Source of the DNA: Lactuca virosa | Lineage: Eukaryota; Streptophyta; Magnoliopsida; Asterales; Asteraceae | DNA length: 64,000 nucleotides | Assembly (NCBI GenBank): GCA_928212115.1 | Contig: CAKMRJ010000001.1 | Span: 187,042,670-187,106,669, forward strand | Reading direction: 5' to 3' | Shown here: positions 1-11,677 of the stretch, in pieces | Numbering within the stretch: the first letter of the stretch is position 1 | Layout of the letters: each line of letters begins with the position of its first letter | The notes under the pieces: model-generated | What the model saw: only the letters and a program-made list of their open reading frames with translations | Database searches by the model: none | What the model was told of the DNA's origin: nothing | Program-made: the position numbers and the translations under genes

Positions 1-799
1 AATGATATTTAACAAGGTAACTTCAAAACAACTTATACACCATAATACTTTAGTTCATCTACATCTAAGTTAAAGAGAAGTTTTTTAGCCTCTCGTGTTT
101 ACTGAAAAACAAGAAAAACAAATAATAGGAATATTAGACATTGCAAACCTAATAAATCTTCAATTTTTCTTCAACAACTCTTTAATAGAACTTCTTCTTC
201 GACTTCCTATGGCTTCTGAACAATAAAAGGGTTTATTTTTCGTAGGAAAGTATATATTTTTTTTTGTACACTGATTTGGATTGTGAAAATCTCTTATTTA
301 TAGAAAATAAAACTTAGCAGTGCTAAGCCATTGTCTTTGCAGCTCTAAACGTGATCTTCGTAGACTGTTCCCGAAGTAAAAACCTTCTCTGCGTCGCTAA
401 TCCTTATCAGTCGCGATGTTAATCCTATGTTTTAAGGCAACTTCGAATTTCTTCCATATCTAATCCATACTTTGCTCCAATCTTCTCCACTTAGGGTGTG
501 TTTGATTTGGGTTCAAATTGGGTCGAAAAGTGGAATGGGTCCAAAAATTGCCAATGAGCATGTTTGTTACTCCATTTAAGAGCTTGGACTCGGTCAACAC
601 TTAGGACTTGGTTCACTAATTTCATCCGATTTCGTCCATAAGTGAAATGGAAAGGACTAAGAACGAAAAGTAATATGTCCGTTTTATCCTACCCATCCCA
701 ACACACATAATAACATTAAGACAAGGAAGAACACAACCTCCACATCCATACCTCCTTCCTTTATTGTCTTTTTTTCTTTCTCAAGTCACTCTATAGACT
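1..799. other. AT-rich flank, no gene recognised
   Basis: No reading frame here resembles a known protein. The segment from about 493 to 708 starts GGTGTGTTTGATTTGG and ends near CCCATCCCAACACACA, a weak inverted similarity of the kind seen in hAT-type miniature elements. I found no matching flanking duplication, so I do not call an element. The rest is AT-rich without repeats shared with the other parts of the window. Confidence 0.5.
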
Positions 800-1462
800 C
801 ATAAAAATTCCATCTCTTATAACACCAAGATTGGTGCTTATAGTTGTAATGAGGAAGACAATGAAGCTTTTAATTTGTTTGCTGACTTGAGGAATCATGG
901 GTTCTTTTCAACTCAATTCACATTTGGCAGTCTTTTCTCATGTGATTCATTAGACACGAAGCAAGGATTCTGTTTGCAAGCAGCGGTCATGAAGAGCGGG
1001 TTGCTCTTTGCTGATTCTTTGTGGGAACTACTATGTTGGGTTCGTTTGGGAGGCAAGGTTACATTTGTGAATCATTTTGGGTATTTGAGGACATACCTTT
1101 CAAGAATCTAGTGATATGGAATGCAATCATATATTTTTTTTGGGCTTTAAGGATTTGCATATGAATGCTTGTTAATGTTTTCTCACCTTATGAGAACAGA
1201 AATCACAATATCCGAACCTTCATTCGTGGGTGTTTTAACTGGATTCCAATATCAGGAAAACCTAGAATCAAGTGAACAAACACATGGGTTTGTAATCAAG
1301 TTTAACGTAGGAGATAGTTTTGCAATTTCCAATTCTCATGTTAAAATGTATGGCAAGTGTGGAAGTTGCAAATGTCTAGATGAAAAAGTGTTTAAATTGA
1401 TATACAAAAGAGACTTGCTAACATGGAATACAGTTTTCGGAATACTACAAAGAAGCTTTTGA
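800..1462 (+). pseudogene. pentatricopeptide repeat (PPR) protein pseudogene fragment
   Basis: Three frame segments together resemble a plant PPR protein, an organellar RNA-binding family with 35-residue helical repeats. The first segment (800-1111) has the repeat signature YNTKIGAYS, then NEEDNEAFNLFADLRNHGF and a following helix pair. The second frame, around 1100-1130, reads KNLVIWNAII. The third (1151-1462) reads GFAYECLLMFSHLMRTEI, then FVGVLTG, HGFVIKFN, VKMYGKCG and RDLLTWNTV, which are typical repeat positions. Two frame changes and an in-frame stop near 1148 separate the pieces. No N-terminal targeting peptide and no C-terminal E or DYW domain is present, so it is a truncated, decayed copy. 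The spacing of the WN(A/T)(I/V) motifs and the MYGKCG block make the family assignment fairly safe. A functional gene is ruled out by the breaks. Confidence 0.72.
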
Positions 1463-1807
1463 GATTTTTCATGGAACATTCTAATTGCAGGTAGTTCACG
1501 TAATGAAGACTACAAATAAGCTTTTGATTTCAGGGATGAATTTCCCACCAAATGCAAGAAAATGTCGTAGCATTCATGATAGTTGTAGTAAACCAAGATC
1601 AAAAATCCAAGCATGCTAATAACAATTATGTATGTTGAATCTTTGTAGTTTATCTTTTTATATATAATTGTTCGATTGCAGTTTCTTTGCATAAAATGGA
1701 ATACATAATACCAATGCACAATAAGTGTTCGACAAAATGTTTGAATAAGAACAAGTTAATTGAGCACCTATCACTTCACTTAACAATTGAGTAAATCACC
1801 CATATTT
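1463..1807. other. no feature recognised
   Basis: AT-rich sequence between the PPR pseudogene and the left breakpoint of the duplicated unit. Nothing in it is repeated elsewhere in the window and no coding similarity is visible. Confidence 0.5.
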
Positions 1808-2099
1808 TTGTACTCTTATAATTATTTTATCCAATACAAGAGACAATATAAGGGTAATATGTTCATTTTTCATCATTTACTATGGTCAGTCAAAGAAATA
1901 ATCAAGCAACATGGTTTCAGTCAGATGTGGACTCAATTAGAAGTTCTAACTCGGTCATAAACTACCAAACCTTATATTTGGATTTTGACCATACTTATCA
2001 TATATTAACTATTTTGTATCATTTTTATCCATATTTTATAATATTCTTTATTAAATTTCAAAAGAATGACCTAGAGCTTTTGACTAATTTATGCAATAT

Positions 2100-2250
2100 C
2101 AAATATACTGCTACACGATTAGGTTCATTGTCTAGTGTGTGTGTGTATATTAGTTTGGTCATGATAAATTAGTCTTTACAAATTTTAAACCTGATAAATT
2201 TTATTGTATATAAATCACACAATCAAGGTTTTGGTGTTTTTGCCAGGGAA
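2100..2250 (+). mobile_element. end of an old LTR and tRNA-Asp-type primer site (Athila/Tat-like relic)
   Basis: Positions 2105-2215 resemble 10550-10665, as expected of the ends of two LTRs of one element. Directly after comes TGGTGTTTTTGCCAGGGAA (2232-2250), close to the TGGCGCCGTTGCCGGGGAA block that follows the LTR in Athila and Tat elements and pairs with tRNA-Asp. The second duplicate carries the same site at 20820-20838. The LTR start on this side is not recognisable. Confidence 0.45.
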
Positions 2251-2333
2251 CGGTTGCATTTATTTCAAATTATTTATTTGTTTATTGAACTTTGTATATA
2301 GTTTAGTTATAAGTTTTTTATGTTTATTTTTAA

Positions 2334-2507
2334 ATTGATTATATAGTTTTTGATACTCTTGATATTATTCTTGAGTATGAGTTGCAAGTACTAGAGTTAT
2401 GTGATCTAGAAAAAAAATTGGAGGAACTAGAAACATTACTAGAAAAAGAGGATTATTGTGCGGAAAACGACCTCCAAGTACTTGAAGGCCTAGTTCCCAA
2501 GTTTTAG
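2334..2507 (+). pseudogene. short Glu/Leu-rich reading frame, probable gag-leader relic
   Basis: An open frame of about 57 codons lies just downstream of the relic primer site. It ends at a TAG at 2505-2507. The translation is rich in Leu, Glu and Lys with a coiled-coil-like stretch (DLEKKLEELETLLEKED) and no methionine start. Its place between primer site and element body suggests the start of a gag region, but no Gag motif is visible. The duplicate copy near 20960-21090 has one A fewer in the poly-A run (7 instead of 8), which shifts its frame, so at least that copy is dead. Confidence 0.35.
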
Positions 2508-3485
2508 TAGAGAAAGGAAAACAAAGTAAGGAGAGAAAGGATAAGAAAGTAAGGAGGGAAAAGAAGAGAAATGAAAGAAAAAGAAATACGTATTTTGTTT
2601 TCCTGATTTGGAGAGAAGTGAGAGGAAGATTAAGTGTTTTGTTGTTTATCTCTAAATCCTTCCAAATCGGAAGGAAAGTTAGGAGGGAAAATGACTATTC
2701 CATTTCCTTTTACTTCCTTCCTTTAATGAAACTCGTAAATACAAATTTCTTTTACTTTATTCCCACTTTCACCCATTTCCTTTCCGTTCCCTCGTTAAGT
2801 TTAACTCATGAACAGGGTGGAAAGGTTGATGGAAGGAGAAATGGAAAGATGGAGTGCTGAAAACCAAGAAATTGTCTGTGAGCACCTACCTGTCGCAACG
2901 TGGTCCCCTATTCCAATAATTGTAGTTCTGAAGTTTGGAGTGAAGTTTCTTCTTTGGAGAAATTTCTGAAGTGCGTCTCTTTTTTGATTAGTGTCCAACT
3001 AGTTACACTAGTCAGAATTTTTAGATCAATAATTTCAAGCTCGTATGGCCAATCTTTTTAAATGAAGAGTCAAATTTTACGAATTGGGTGAAATTGAATA
3101 TTTGATTCAATGGATGGATTGAAAACTCGCATATCAGAAGTTTAATAAGTTGGGAGTCCATCTCAAGACTCACACAAAAGAAGTGCTTATTTGGAGGCAA
3201 TGCGACTTTTATAAATTACTTTGCATTTTCTTTTCATTTTTAATTTTTAATTTATTTAGTTTTGTATAAATTTTTTTTTAATGATTCGTATTTTTGTGAC
3301 AAGTAATTTTTTAGCTACGAAATTTATGATGATCAGATAGAAGAGTGAGGTGATGATTACAAGAAGAAAGCACACATATAACCGTGGGGTAAATATTCAA
3401 CATGGAGCGACATTTACATAGGAGTTTTATATGCTTTCTCCATTATATATGGGAAGTTAATTATATGAGAGACTAGTTGAGACCT

Positions 3486-5360
3486 TGTAGCGACCTATTC
3501 CGAATCTTCCTAAGACAGGGAGGTGACCCAAAGACCGAGTATCATTAGGCTTAGGGCCTTTAAGGAAGAGAGACTTAGACCCATTTGGATGTGCGTAATG
3601 CAATTTGGATGATTCGGGAGTTCGGTTTGTGTTTTGGAGCCAAGGGGTATTTCGGTAAAGTGTCAGTTCGGGATTTTATGGAAATTTGATTTTTGTTCTG
3701 GAAGTTTTAAGGCAAGTATGAGTTGGTAGAAGTGTAGATCTTCTCGTTACCTCTTCGTGGATATAAGGATCGTCAGAAACGAACTTATAACGAAGAAGTT
3801 ATGGCCTTCAGAAGATACATAGTTTTTGGGTTGAAGCAAGTATGTGCGGGGGGAGGGGGGGAGGTGGGGGGGGGGCTACACATGTGTACGCATGGCGTAA
3901 TAGTGCTAAGCCTAGTATGCGGGGAGTATAATGATGTACGCTGGGCATACTGAACAGTTTGATCGCGAGTGCTCTAAGGAGTACGTTAGGCGTACCAGAA
4001 GTTTGTTGGGCGTACTCCAGTCAGACCCAAACCCTATTTTTAGGGTCTTGGACCCTATTTAAGCTCCTTATCTTATCACCTAACCCTAATATCTTCAACC
4101 TCAATCCCTTTAAACCCTAGAATCAAAACCCTAGCTCCCATTTGAATGGTTTTTGAGCTTTTGGTGGTATTTCATGCTTTTTGGTGTTCATAGAAGAAGA
4201 AGGAACTTCTTGGAGAAGTGTGGGATGGCTTGAAGCTCTTGGATCCAAGGTTGTTGCATCTTGATCTACATTTTGGAGGTATAAAGTTTCTATCTTGATG
4301 ACCTTATATGTTAGATCTAGTTAATGGAGTATTTTGTGCTTTTTGGAGTCTTTTGAGGTAAAGATGGGTTTTTGATATACTCCAAAAGCAATGAGTGCTA
4401 GATCTTAGCTCCATTCAGTCCCATGGTTCATAAAAATGCAAGCTTTATGGTGTATTTTGGTCCATGCAAGCATTAAGACCTTCGTTAAGTCCTTATTGAG
4501 CTTTCGAGTCCCTTTTTTCCATGCAAGCATGAAAAGTTGCCAACTTTACGTGATAAGTAGTCTTATAGAATCAGATCTGAGTGTTTGGCACTTTTTCATA
4601 ACCGATTAAGGGCATATTGGAGCGAAAAGGTGTATGGAGGAGTACGCGGGGCATACTTAAGAGTACGATCAACATAATGTTGAGTTTGTGCATTATGGAC
4701 TTGTACAATATGCTTTGGGGGCGAGTACACGGGGCGTACTCCCCAGTTTGCATTTTGGGCTTTTTGAAGATTTGGGCCTTGTTGGGCCATTGGACATCTG
4801 ACTTTGGGCCTTGGATAGACTTATATTTCTTGGAAGTAGGTCCTTGTTAGTTTTTGGGCCCAATTGGGTTATTGGGCCATAATGGGATTTTGATGCTTTT
4901 GATTTGGGCTTTGGATTTCCATTTTGGGTTTTGGGATTTTTATGCATTTTGGGCTGGGCCTTGGCTATGGAACAAGTGAGAAAAGGGTAAAATGGTCTTT
5001 TACCATTTAGGAGGTTGGTTAGTGGAGTGGGCCTCAGATTTTTGGCTTATCGAGTTAATTAATGATTAAGATTGTATTTATTGATAGTTGGCGCGAGGTT
5101 ATCCGGTTCAACGACTCGAGCAATTATTTGGCTATCAGCAGACTGTGGTGAGTTTCCTCACTATACTTAGCGGGTCAAAGGCACCAATGCCAGCCCATGA
5201 TTGTTTATGATAGGATGTTAGGTGTCTGCATGACTCTTGCATGTGTTTTGTGCTGATATGTATACCGAGCGAGGCTCGATGTCGGGCGAGGCTCGATGAC
5301 TGTATTATATGATATTGGTGGTGGTTATAACATGTGTTAGTATGATTATATAACATGTTA
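3486..5360 (+). repeat. X-A 5' LTR remnant
   Basis: Begins TGTAGCGACCTATTCCG, matching TGTAACGCCCTATTCCG at 22081. It contains a first palindrome array (GTACGCNGGGCGTAC type; pairs start at 3915/3936 and 3981/4001), a TATA-like ACCCTATTTAAG at 4052-4063, telo-box-like AACCCTAA/AAACCCTAG motifs at 4081-4131, and a second array near 4642/4663 and 4725. The end of the LTR is missing: after TATGATTATAT near 5351 the sequence switches to internal DNA. Confidence 0.8.
3846..3875 (+). other. G-run cluster, possible G-quadruplex
   Basis: About 30 bases consist almost only of G in runs of five or more, split by single A or T. X-B has GCGGGGGGTACAC at the same LTR position (22441), so the run is an expansion particular to this copy, next to the palindrome array. 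Confidence 0.6.
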
Positions 5361-5513
5361 TGTTATATCATCAATAATTGTTAAATGTCATTTTGCATAC
5401 CAATAGTCATTAGTGGGACCTAACATGTGTTAGTATGATTATATAACATGTTATGTTATATCATCAAGAATTGTTATATGTCATTTTGCATACCAATAGT
5501 CATTAGTGGGACC
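5328..5513 (+). repeat. 93-bp tandem duplication at the X-A deletion junction
   Basis: TAACATGTGTTAGTATGATT occurs at 5328 and again at 5421, and the two 93-bp units are nearly identical. Each unit joins LTR sequence to internal sequence, so the deletion came first and the junction was duplicated afterwards. Confidence 0.85.
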
Positions 5514-7090
5514 TATCTTTATGAGTGTATTTTTGTTTGTTCGGTTGGTGTTCCAGTTCTTTGACACCGGTCAATTCAGAGGTATCGTTTGGAAGGTCTA
5601 TGGTCGGAATAGCTGGTTAGTTCTCTAAAAAAAATCAGAGTTCAGTCGTGTTGGCATTTGTTCAGGTAGGATCAACAGTCGTCTATGGAATAAACTTTTA
5701 GTTCGATCATTACCGTTGCTAGGAAAGGAGCGGTAGGAAGGAGATGGTGGTGGCAGTCGCATGGGTTGTTTGGTCATTGGATGTGCCAAGGGAATTTCAT
5801 AATCGAAAAAGTTGAAGATGGTCAGAATGTAGAGGTCTTTCCGGGAATAGGAAGTTGGAGTGAAGATTCGCCATTTCCGGTCAAAGGTTATAGTCTTTGT
5901 CACCAACATAAAGGACTTAAGGTTTTGGTGCGGTATCATGGGTAGTTATCGAGATTATTGGGCTTGTTGAAATTTTTGGGAGTATTCGTCTGGATTTTAA
6001 GAGTAGCGTGATCATCGCGATTGGCTAGTAATGGCACGCTGGAATTTGTAAGCTTAGCTTGTTGACAGTTTGAGTCGTAAGGTTGTGAGATGGATTGGAA
6101 ATCCATCAAATCTTGAGGATTGGAAGAGTGCAGTCGAATCCAAGTGGGGATAATTTTTTGGTCTAAGGGATTGCACAAGAAAGGATATTCGTGTTTCGTT
6201 GCACATCAGTAGTGCCACACGGCGAGTATGTAGATGGACTTAGGTCGAGGATGGTGTTAGAGCCTCTTTGCATGTTCTTGTCTGATGAAGGCTTTGGGGT
6301 TCGAAGCACTACCCGAACACCTGATTGGGGTATAGTTGGATGTGGGATCGACTCTGGATGATTGTTGTTGATATGGTAGAGGTGTGGTAAGACCATGAAC
6401 GGTAACCATGGCGGGGTAGTCGTGTCGTAAGACTGCGGGGTGGCCGTAGCATTCACTTGGTTGTTAGATAGTATGGAAGTGTTGTAAGACTGCGGGGTGG
6501 ACGTAGCATTCACCAGGATATCAGGAAGTTATGGGAATTGTTGTAAGTCTGCGATGGGATCGTAACATTCTCCATATTGGGGTAGACCATTATTCGGGGT
6601 GGTCGTTGGTATGAAAGAGGATCAGCTTGTGCCTAGGGTAAGGCGGACAATATTGTCGGAGAATATCTCCCTGTTATGAGAGAATGACCATTGGGGTCCG
6701 AGGAGAGGTTGGGCTTGTGTAGCTCTCGAAGGGATGAGAACCGTGGGTGTGGCCTGTTCGTTGGTATAAACTGGGTGAGACCCGTGAACGAGGCCCATGT
6801 GATTATGGCAATAAAGGTGAGACCTGGTAGAGCCTGCTTAGGTAAAGGAATTGGATTATGCTTTTATTAGGATGATTATGTGGCCAGAGAGTGGCGTAGT
6901 GTGGTGTATAGGTTAGGATATCCTTACCAGTTGGACTCTCAGGAACCTGGTGGCTGGACCAGGTGTGAGAATGGTAGTCTCAGCGGTGGTTGGGGATTTT
7001 ATATCCCGGTTTAGTGAATGGTTGCCGTGAATCAGAATATTTCGGGTGAAAGTCAAGCACAAGTCCTCGGATCTCCGGTTATGAGTTGTG
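5361..7090 (+). other. X-A internal region, 3' part, non-coding
   Basis: Collinear with 26600-28225 of X-B. No retrotransposon domain can be read on either strand. Near 6415-6570 a unit of about 60 bp with GTAAGACTGCGGGGTGG and GTAGCATTCAC recurs three times with divergence. Small open frames on the minus strand, such as 6163-6513, come from this repeat and are not supported as genes. Confidence 0.6.
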
Positions 7091-8706
7091 TACTGGAAGT
7101 ACGTTTGGCATACTACAGTCTAACCCAAAGCTTATTTTAGGGTCTTGGACCCTATTTAAGCTCCTTATCTCATCACTTAGCCCTAATATCTTCAGTCTCC
7201 ATCCCTGTAATCCCTATAATCGAAACCCTAGCCCCCATTTGAGTAGTTTTTCAGTTTTTGGTGGTATTTCTTGCTTTGTGGTGTTCATATAAGAAGAAGG
7301 AACTTCTTGGAGAAATGTGGGATGGCTTGAAGCTTTTGGATCCCGGTTTGTTGCATCTTGATCTACATTTTAGTGGTATAAAATTTCTATCTTGATGATC
7401 TTATACGTTATATCTAGTTCATGGATTATTTTGTGCTTTTTGGAGTCTTTTGTGATAAATATGGGTTTTGATCTACTCCAGAAGCAATGGGTGCTAGATC
7501 TTAGCTCCATTCAGTCCCAAGGTTCATAAAAATGCAAGCTTTACGATGTTTTTTGGTCCATTCACGCATTAAGATCTTTGTTAAGTTCTTATTGAGCTTT
7601 CGAGTCCCTTTTTGCCATGCAAGCACGTAAAGTTGCCAACTTTACGTGATAAGTAGTCTTATAGAATCAGATCTGAGAGTTTAGTACTTTGTCTTAACCG
7701 ATTAAGGGCTTATTGGAGTGAAAAGGTGGCTGGAGGAGTATGCGGGGCGTACTTAAGAGTACGCTCAGCGTAATGCTGATTTTGTGCATTATGGACTTGT
7801 AAAGTATGCTTTGGGGGTGAGTACATGGGGCATACCATTCTGGTACGCGGGGCCTACTCCCCATTTTGCATTATGGGCTTTTTGAATATTTGGGCCTTGT
7901 TGGGCCATTAGACTTCTGACTTTGGGCCTCGGATGGACTTAGGGTTTTCTATGAAGTAGGTCAATGTTGGTTTTTGGTCCCAATCGGGTTATTGGGCCTT
8001 AATGGGCTTTTGATGCTTTTGATTTGGGCTTTGGATTGCCATTTTGGGTTTTGGGCTTTTTATGCATTTTGGATTGGGCCATAGTTATGGAACAAGTGAG
8101 AAAAGGGTAAAATGGTCTTTTACCCTTTAGGAGGTTGGTTTATGGAGTGGGCTTCGGATTTTTGGGTTATCGAGCTAATTATTGATTAAGATTGTATTTA
8201 TTGATAGTTGGCGTGAGGTTATCCGGTTCAACGACTCGAGCAGTTATTTGGCTATCAGCGGACTGAGGTGAGTTTCCTCACTGTACTTAGCGGGTCGAAG
8301 GCACCAATGCAGGCCCATGATTGTTTATGATAGGATGTTGGATGTCTGCATGACTCTTGCATGTGTTATGTGTTGATATGTATACCGAGCGAGGCTCGAT
8401 GCCTGGTGAGGCCCGATGACTGTATTATATGATATTGGTGGTGTTTATAGCATGTGTTAGTGTGATTATATGTTATATGTTTATATGTTTGTTATGAGTA
8501 CCAGGCGGGGCCTGTTGTCGGGTGTAGCCTAATGAATGACAGATCTGTAATCCGAGCGGGGCTCAATGTCGGGCGGGGCCCCAGGTTGAGCAGTGCTCGA
8601 TGCCGAGCTGGGACCGAGGTAGGGCGGGGGCCCATTATATGTTGATATGTATGGAATGTGGTATTTTAGGGAGCTCACTAAGCTTTGTGCTTACGATTTT
8701 ATGGTT
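7091..8706 (+). repeat. X-A 3' LTR remnant
   Basis: It starts inside the promoter region (GGAAGTACGTTTGGCATAC) and has the TATA-like ACCCTATTTAAG at 7149-7160. It carries the second palindrome array (7738/7759 and 7821/7843), a GC-rich part with repeated GAGCGGGGCTC/GGGCGGGGCCC units (8500-8640), and the U5-proximal block GAGCTCACTAAGCTTTGTGC at 8670-8690. Similarity to X-B stops near 8706, so the last 200 bp or so of the LTR is absent. Confidence 0.75.
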
Positions 8707-9264
8707 ATGCATAAGACAAAAAAAAGTAGTGAACAAAGTCAGAAAAAAGTAGTTGAGAAGTTCGATGCTATGAGTCAATAAGAAATTGCAAAGTATGAAT
8801 AACATGAAGAAATGAATAAATAAGGCTTAAAGCCACTAGTATTTTCAAAGTGTTCAAGAAAAAAGGGGGAGAATATTTGTTATATTTTGCATAGTCAAAG
8901 TTGTAATTTATATTTCTATGTTGTTTTTCTTTTTTATGTTGAGTCACTTGGGAACTTAGCTAAAACATCTTGAGTTTAGAGAATTTTTAAAGAGTATATT
9001 CGACGAGATGCATAAATGAGTAGTGTTCAAGCTGAATGATGAGTATTTATGAGTATTGTGATGCCACAAAGCTTAGACATTTATTAGGATTTGAACACAC
9101 TTATATTGATGCTAGGTATAATTTGTGAGTCTGAATTGGGTTATATTTTGTAATTTTTCTAAATAAAGGTATGATGTTATGATACTAAAAAATGAATTGC
9201 AATTATAACTTGAAATGATTTTATGTTTGCTTGAGGACAAACAACGAATAAGTGTGTGGTATTT
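8707..9264 (+). other. 3' internal part of the old Athila/Tat-like relic
   Basis: A-rich sequence with no readable domain. It contains GCTTGAGGACAAACAACGAA at 9230-9249 followed by AAGTGTGTGGTATTTTGATA. This resembles the GAGGACAAGCAA...GTGTGGGG block that precedes the 3' LTR in Athila and Tat elements. Confidence 0.4.
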
Positions 9265-10665
9265 TGATATGACCTTATTTAATTATAGATTTTAGGCCAT
9301 TATCTTAATATATTTGGACTTAATTGATTTATTTAAAGATAAATGATACTTAATATGCTTTGAATTAGATAAATACAGATAAAATCATAGCTAATGAGCA
9401 AAAGGAAAGGATTAGGAAAAGAATGGAGCTAATAAGGACCAAATTCAAAAACTTGTAAAAATTATGAAAGCAAGTTGTGCTTCCCTCATACAGGCACTAC
9501 GCCCCTTTTGTGTAATTTGTATACAAAGCGGAAACCCAAAATTGGTGACATGAATTAGGCATTACTGAGATGCGGTTTAGCTAAAATCTACAGTACTTGA
9601 ATTTTTACCCCAAAATGACATCCCGTCAATTTTAACAAATACCAAAGATATCTTCCAAAGAATATTCATCCAAAAACCCTTTTGGTTCGATTTCAAGGTT
9701 GGAGAAGCACATTAGAGTGAAGCTTAGAAGAATCACAAGCTAGGAGTATTAGGACTACAAATAAGTTTTCTTTGTGTTCGTGTTTTGCAATTCTTTTTTG
9801 ATGTTTTTCTTCTTTTTATTTACTGGTTACCCTTTGTTTCTTCTTAGTTGTATACTAACCCTTATGGTTTGATTTATTAGTAGGATTTATAAAGTTTGAT
9901 TACTTATTATGTTTGTTTGATCATAATAACTTATATGTTCAAGTTTCAATTTTTGTTGCCTACAAGTGAGTAATATATAGTCTAGAGGACCGATATGATT
10001 ATATTAACTTGTATCTTATTGAGTTTATGAAAATAAACTATTAGGAGTAGAGATGGACCAAATCCTAGGGTTAGGTGATATAATTTCGAACTTAATATGT
10101 AAGCGAGTATTAAATAAAAATTATTTTTTTAGATTATATGTCATGACCATTGAGATTAATCACCAAATTAAGTGTTTCATAAATCAAATATTTAATTGAT
10201 TATTGAGTTAGCTAATTTAATGATCATTTTGTTAGATGCTTTAGAGTATTAGTTAATATGACCAAGGTATCTAGTCATTACAAGAATCATTAACTAACTT
10301 GTTAAATCCATTGTACTTCTTATAAATCAACCATAAGAAGATAGGGTAGGTTCGAAATCTAAGTAGAAGTACTTTATCTTCTTTGTATTTAAATCTAATT
10401 TCTAGTTTTGTTATGTTTCGTCACTAAGTTATATTGAATTTAAAATATTTCGCATTTACTTTATTGTTTATCGATTAATTAGCATTTGAATTATCTCATC
10501 TGAATTAATCTCATTCCCCTTGTCTTTAACACCCTTTTCTTACCACTACTATATTGCTACATAATTAGGTTCATTGTATATTATGTGTCTTAGTTTAGTC
10601 ATGATAAATTAGGATTCATACATTTAAAACCTGATAACTTTTGTAGTATGTAAGTCATACATCAT
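9265..10665 (+). mobile_element. probable 3' LTR of the old Athila/Tat-like relic
   Basis: The inferred start is TGATATGACC after the polypurine-like stretch. The inferred end is near 10665, where the sequence matches the LTR end at 2105-2215 (ATTAGGTTCATTGT, AGTCATGATAAATTAG, AACCTGATAA). The ends are too decayed to show a TSD. The boundaries are approximate. Confidence 0.4.
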
Positions 10666-11402
10666 TGCACTACAGCACTAGTACTTCTCATCCAAATAAT
10701 AAGCATCCATTGTCTAGTTGTAGTTTTGGACATGATCATCAGGGTCTTCAGAGCCATCATATTTTGTTTGCCGGTAAGTTCGTTCATGGTGACAGTTTCA
10801 TATTCTTGTATACTTCTTATTGATTGTGAGTTATCTTATCATAATTCACGATACTGGTTCACAACTATGATGTTGGTTCGTTGCATGTTATCTTGTGTTA
10901 TTGGGTGTGGCAATTATATTTTTTGTATGGTCTTGTTGTTAAGTGGGTTTGGTTGCATGTAGACTTGGGTACCTGGTTGTGGACAATATTGTTAATATTG
11001 TGTGTATGGAAATGGTGGTTCCATGGGTATGTAGGGTTTTATTGGTGTATTCATTGTCGATAATTGTTGTTGTAGGAGTGGCGGGAGCGTCTGCATGGTT
11101 GGTTGTTTTTCTTTTGAAGCTGTCTTGGAAGGTTGTTGTGTGTTGTCTATTTTCCCTATGCATGAGATAATTGTCACCTCAACCGGGACTGAGTTTGCTT
11201 ATGTCTTTTTTCTTTTTTCAATTGTGTTTTCCTAATTGGTTTGTTAATTATTCTTTATTCCTTTCTCTGTAGGTGTGTTTGTGGCTCGTTGTAGCGGTGT
11301 TTATGGCGTCTGTGTTGCTTGAGATGTATTTACTATGGGGTTTGTCTGTGGCGTAAATAATGGTATTATGTTTATTGGGCTGAAAGGCGTTTCTGGAATT
11401 GT
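10666..11402. other. no feature recognised
   Basis: GT-rich sequence on the plus strand with several overlapping small open frames full of hydrophobic residues. None resembles a known protein and the composition explains their openness. The stretch ends at the junction with duplicate copy B at 11403. Confidence 0.45.
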
Positions 11403-11677
11403 GTGTACTGTTATAATTATTTTATCCAATACAAGAGAAAATATATGGGTAATATGTTCATTTTACATCGTTCACTATGGTCAATCAAAGAAATAATCAA
11501 ACAACATGGTTTCAGTCAGATGTGGACTCAATTAGAAGTTCTAACTCGGTCAGAAACTACCAAACCTTATCTTTGGATTTTGACCATACTTATCATATAT
11601 TAACCATTTTGTATCATTTTTATCCATATTTTATAATATTCTTTATTAGATATTAAAAGAATAACGTAGCACTTATG
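11403..11677 (+). repeat. duplicated segment, copy B, left piece
   Basis: Matches 1808-2070 of copy A. It is cut by E1. The last five bases (TTATG, 11673-11677) are the target-site duplication, and copy B resumes after the second TTATG at 20664-20668 with GACTAATTTATGCAATATC. Confidence 0.85.

Larger units (their letters stand above)
1808..3485 (+). repeat. duplicated segment, copy A (left flank of element X-A)
   Basis: This stretch recurs as 11403-11677 plus 20669-22080, with element E1 inserted in the second copy. A hand comparison of 2810-3040 with 21400-21630 gives about 6% mismatch. Both copies run without a break into the start of the same X-family LTR (3486 and 22081), so the duplication happened after X had inserted. 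The left breakpoint is near TGTACTCTTATAATT at 1808, matched by TGTACTGTTATAATT at 11403. The sequence is mostly the 5' part of an old Athila/Tat-like relic, followed by purine-rich unassigned DNA (2510-2630). Confidence 0.85.
3486..8706 (+). mobile_element. X-A: rearranged non-autonomous LTR retrotransposon
   Basis: X-A is the decayed sister of X-B (from 22081). It consists of an LTR piece (3486-5360), a piece of the 3' internal region (5361-7090) and a second LTR piece (7091-8706). Compared with X-B it has lost the end of the 5' LTR, the primer site, the whole gag region, the start of the 3' LTR and the last part of the 3' LTR. The second junction lies in GTGTGTAC at about 7085-7093, a short shared GTAC. 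No protease, reverse transcriptase or integrase remnant is present. It lies inside the old Athila/Tat-like relic, whose parts flank it on both sides. Confidence 0.8.

Noticed and set aside
493..708. Possible hAT-type miniature element
   Set aside because: The inverted ends match only weakly and no 8-bp flanking duplication is visible.
4078..4131. Interstitial telomere repeat
   Set aside because: Only single, spaced AACCCTAA-type motifs are present, which is a telo-box pattern and not a telomere tract.
10726..11177. Cluster of small hydrophobic ORFs on both strands
   Set aside because: Openness follows from GT-rich composition. No homology is recognised and frames overlap on both strands.
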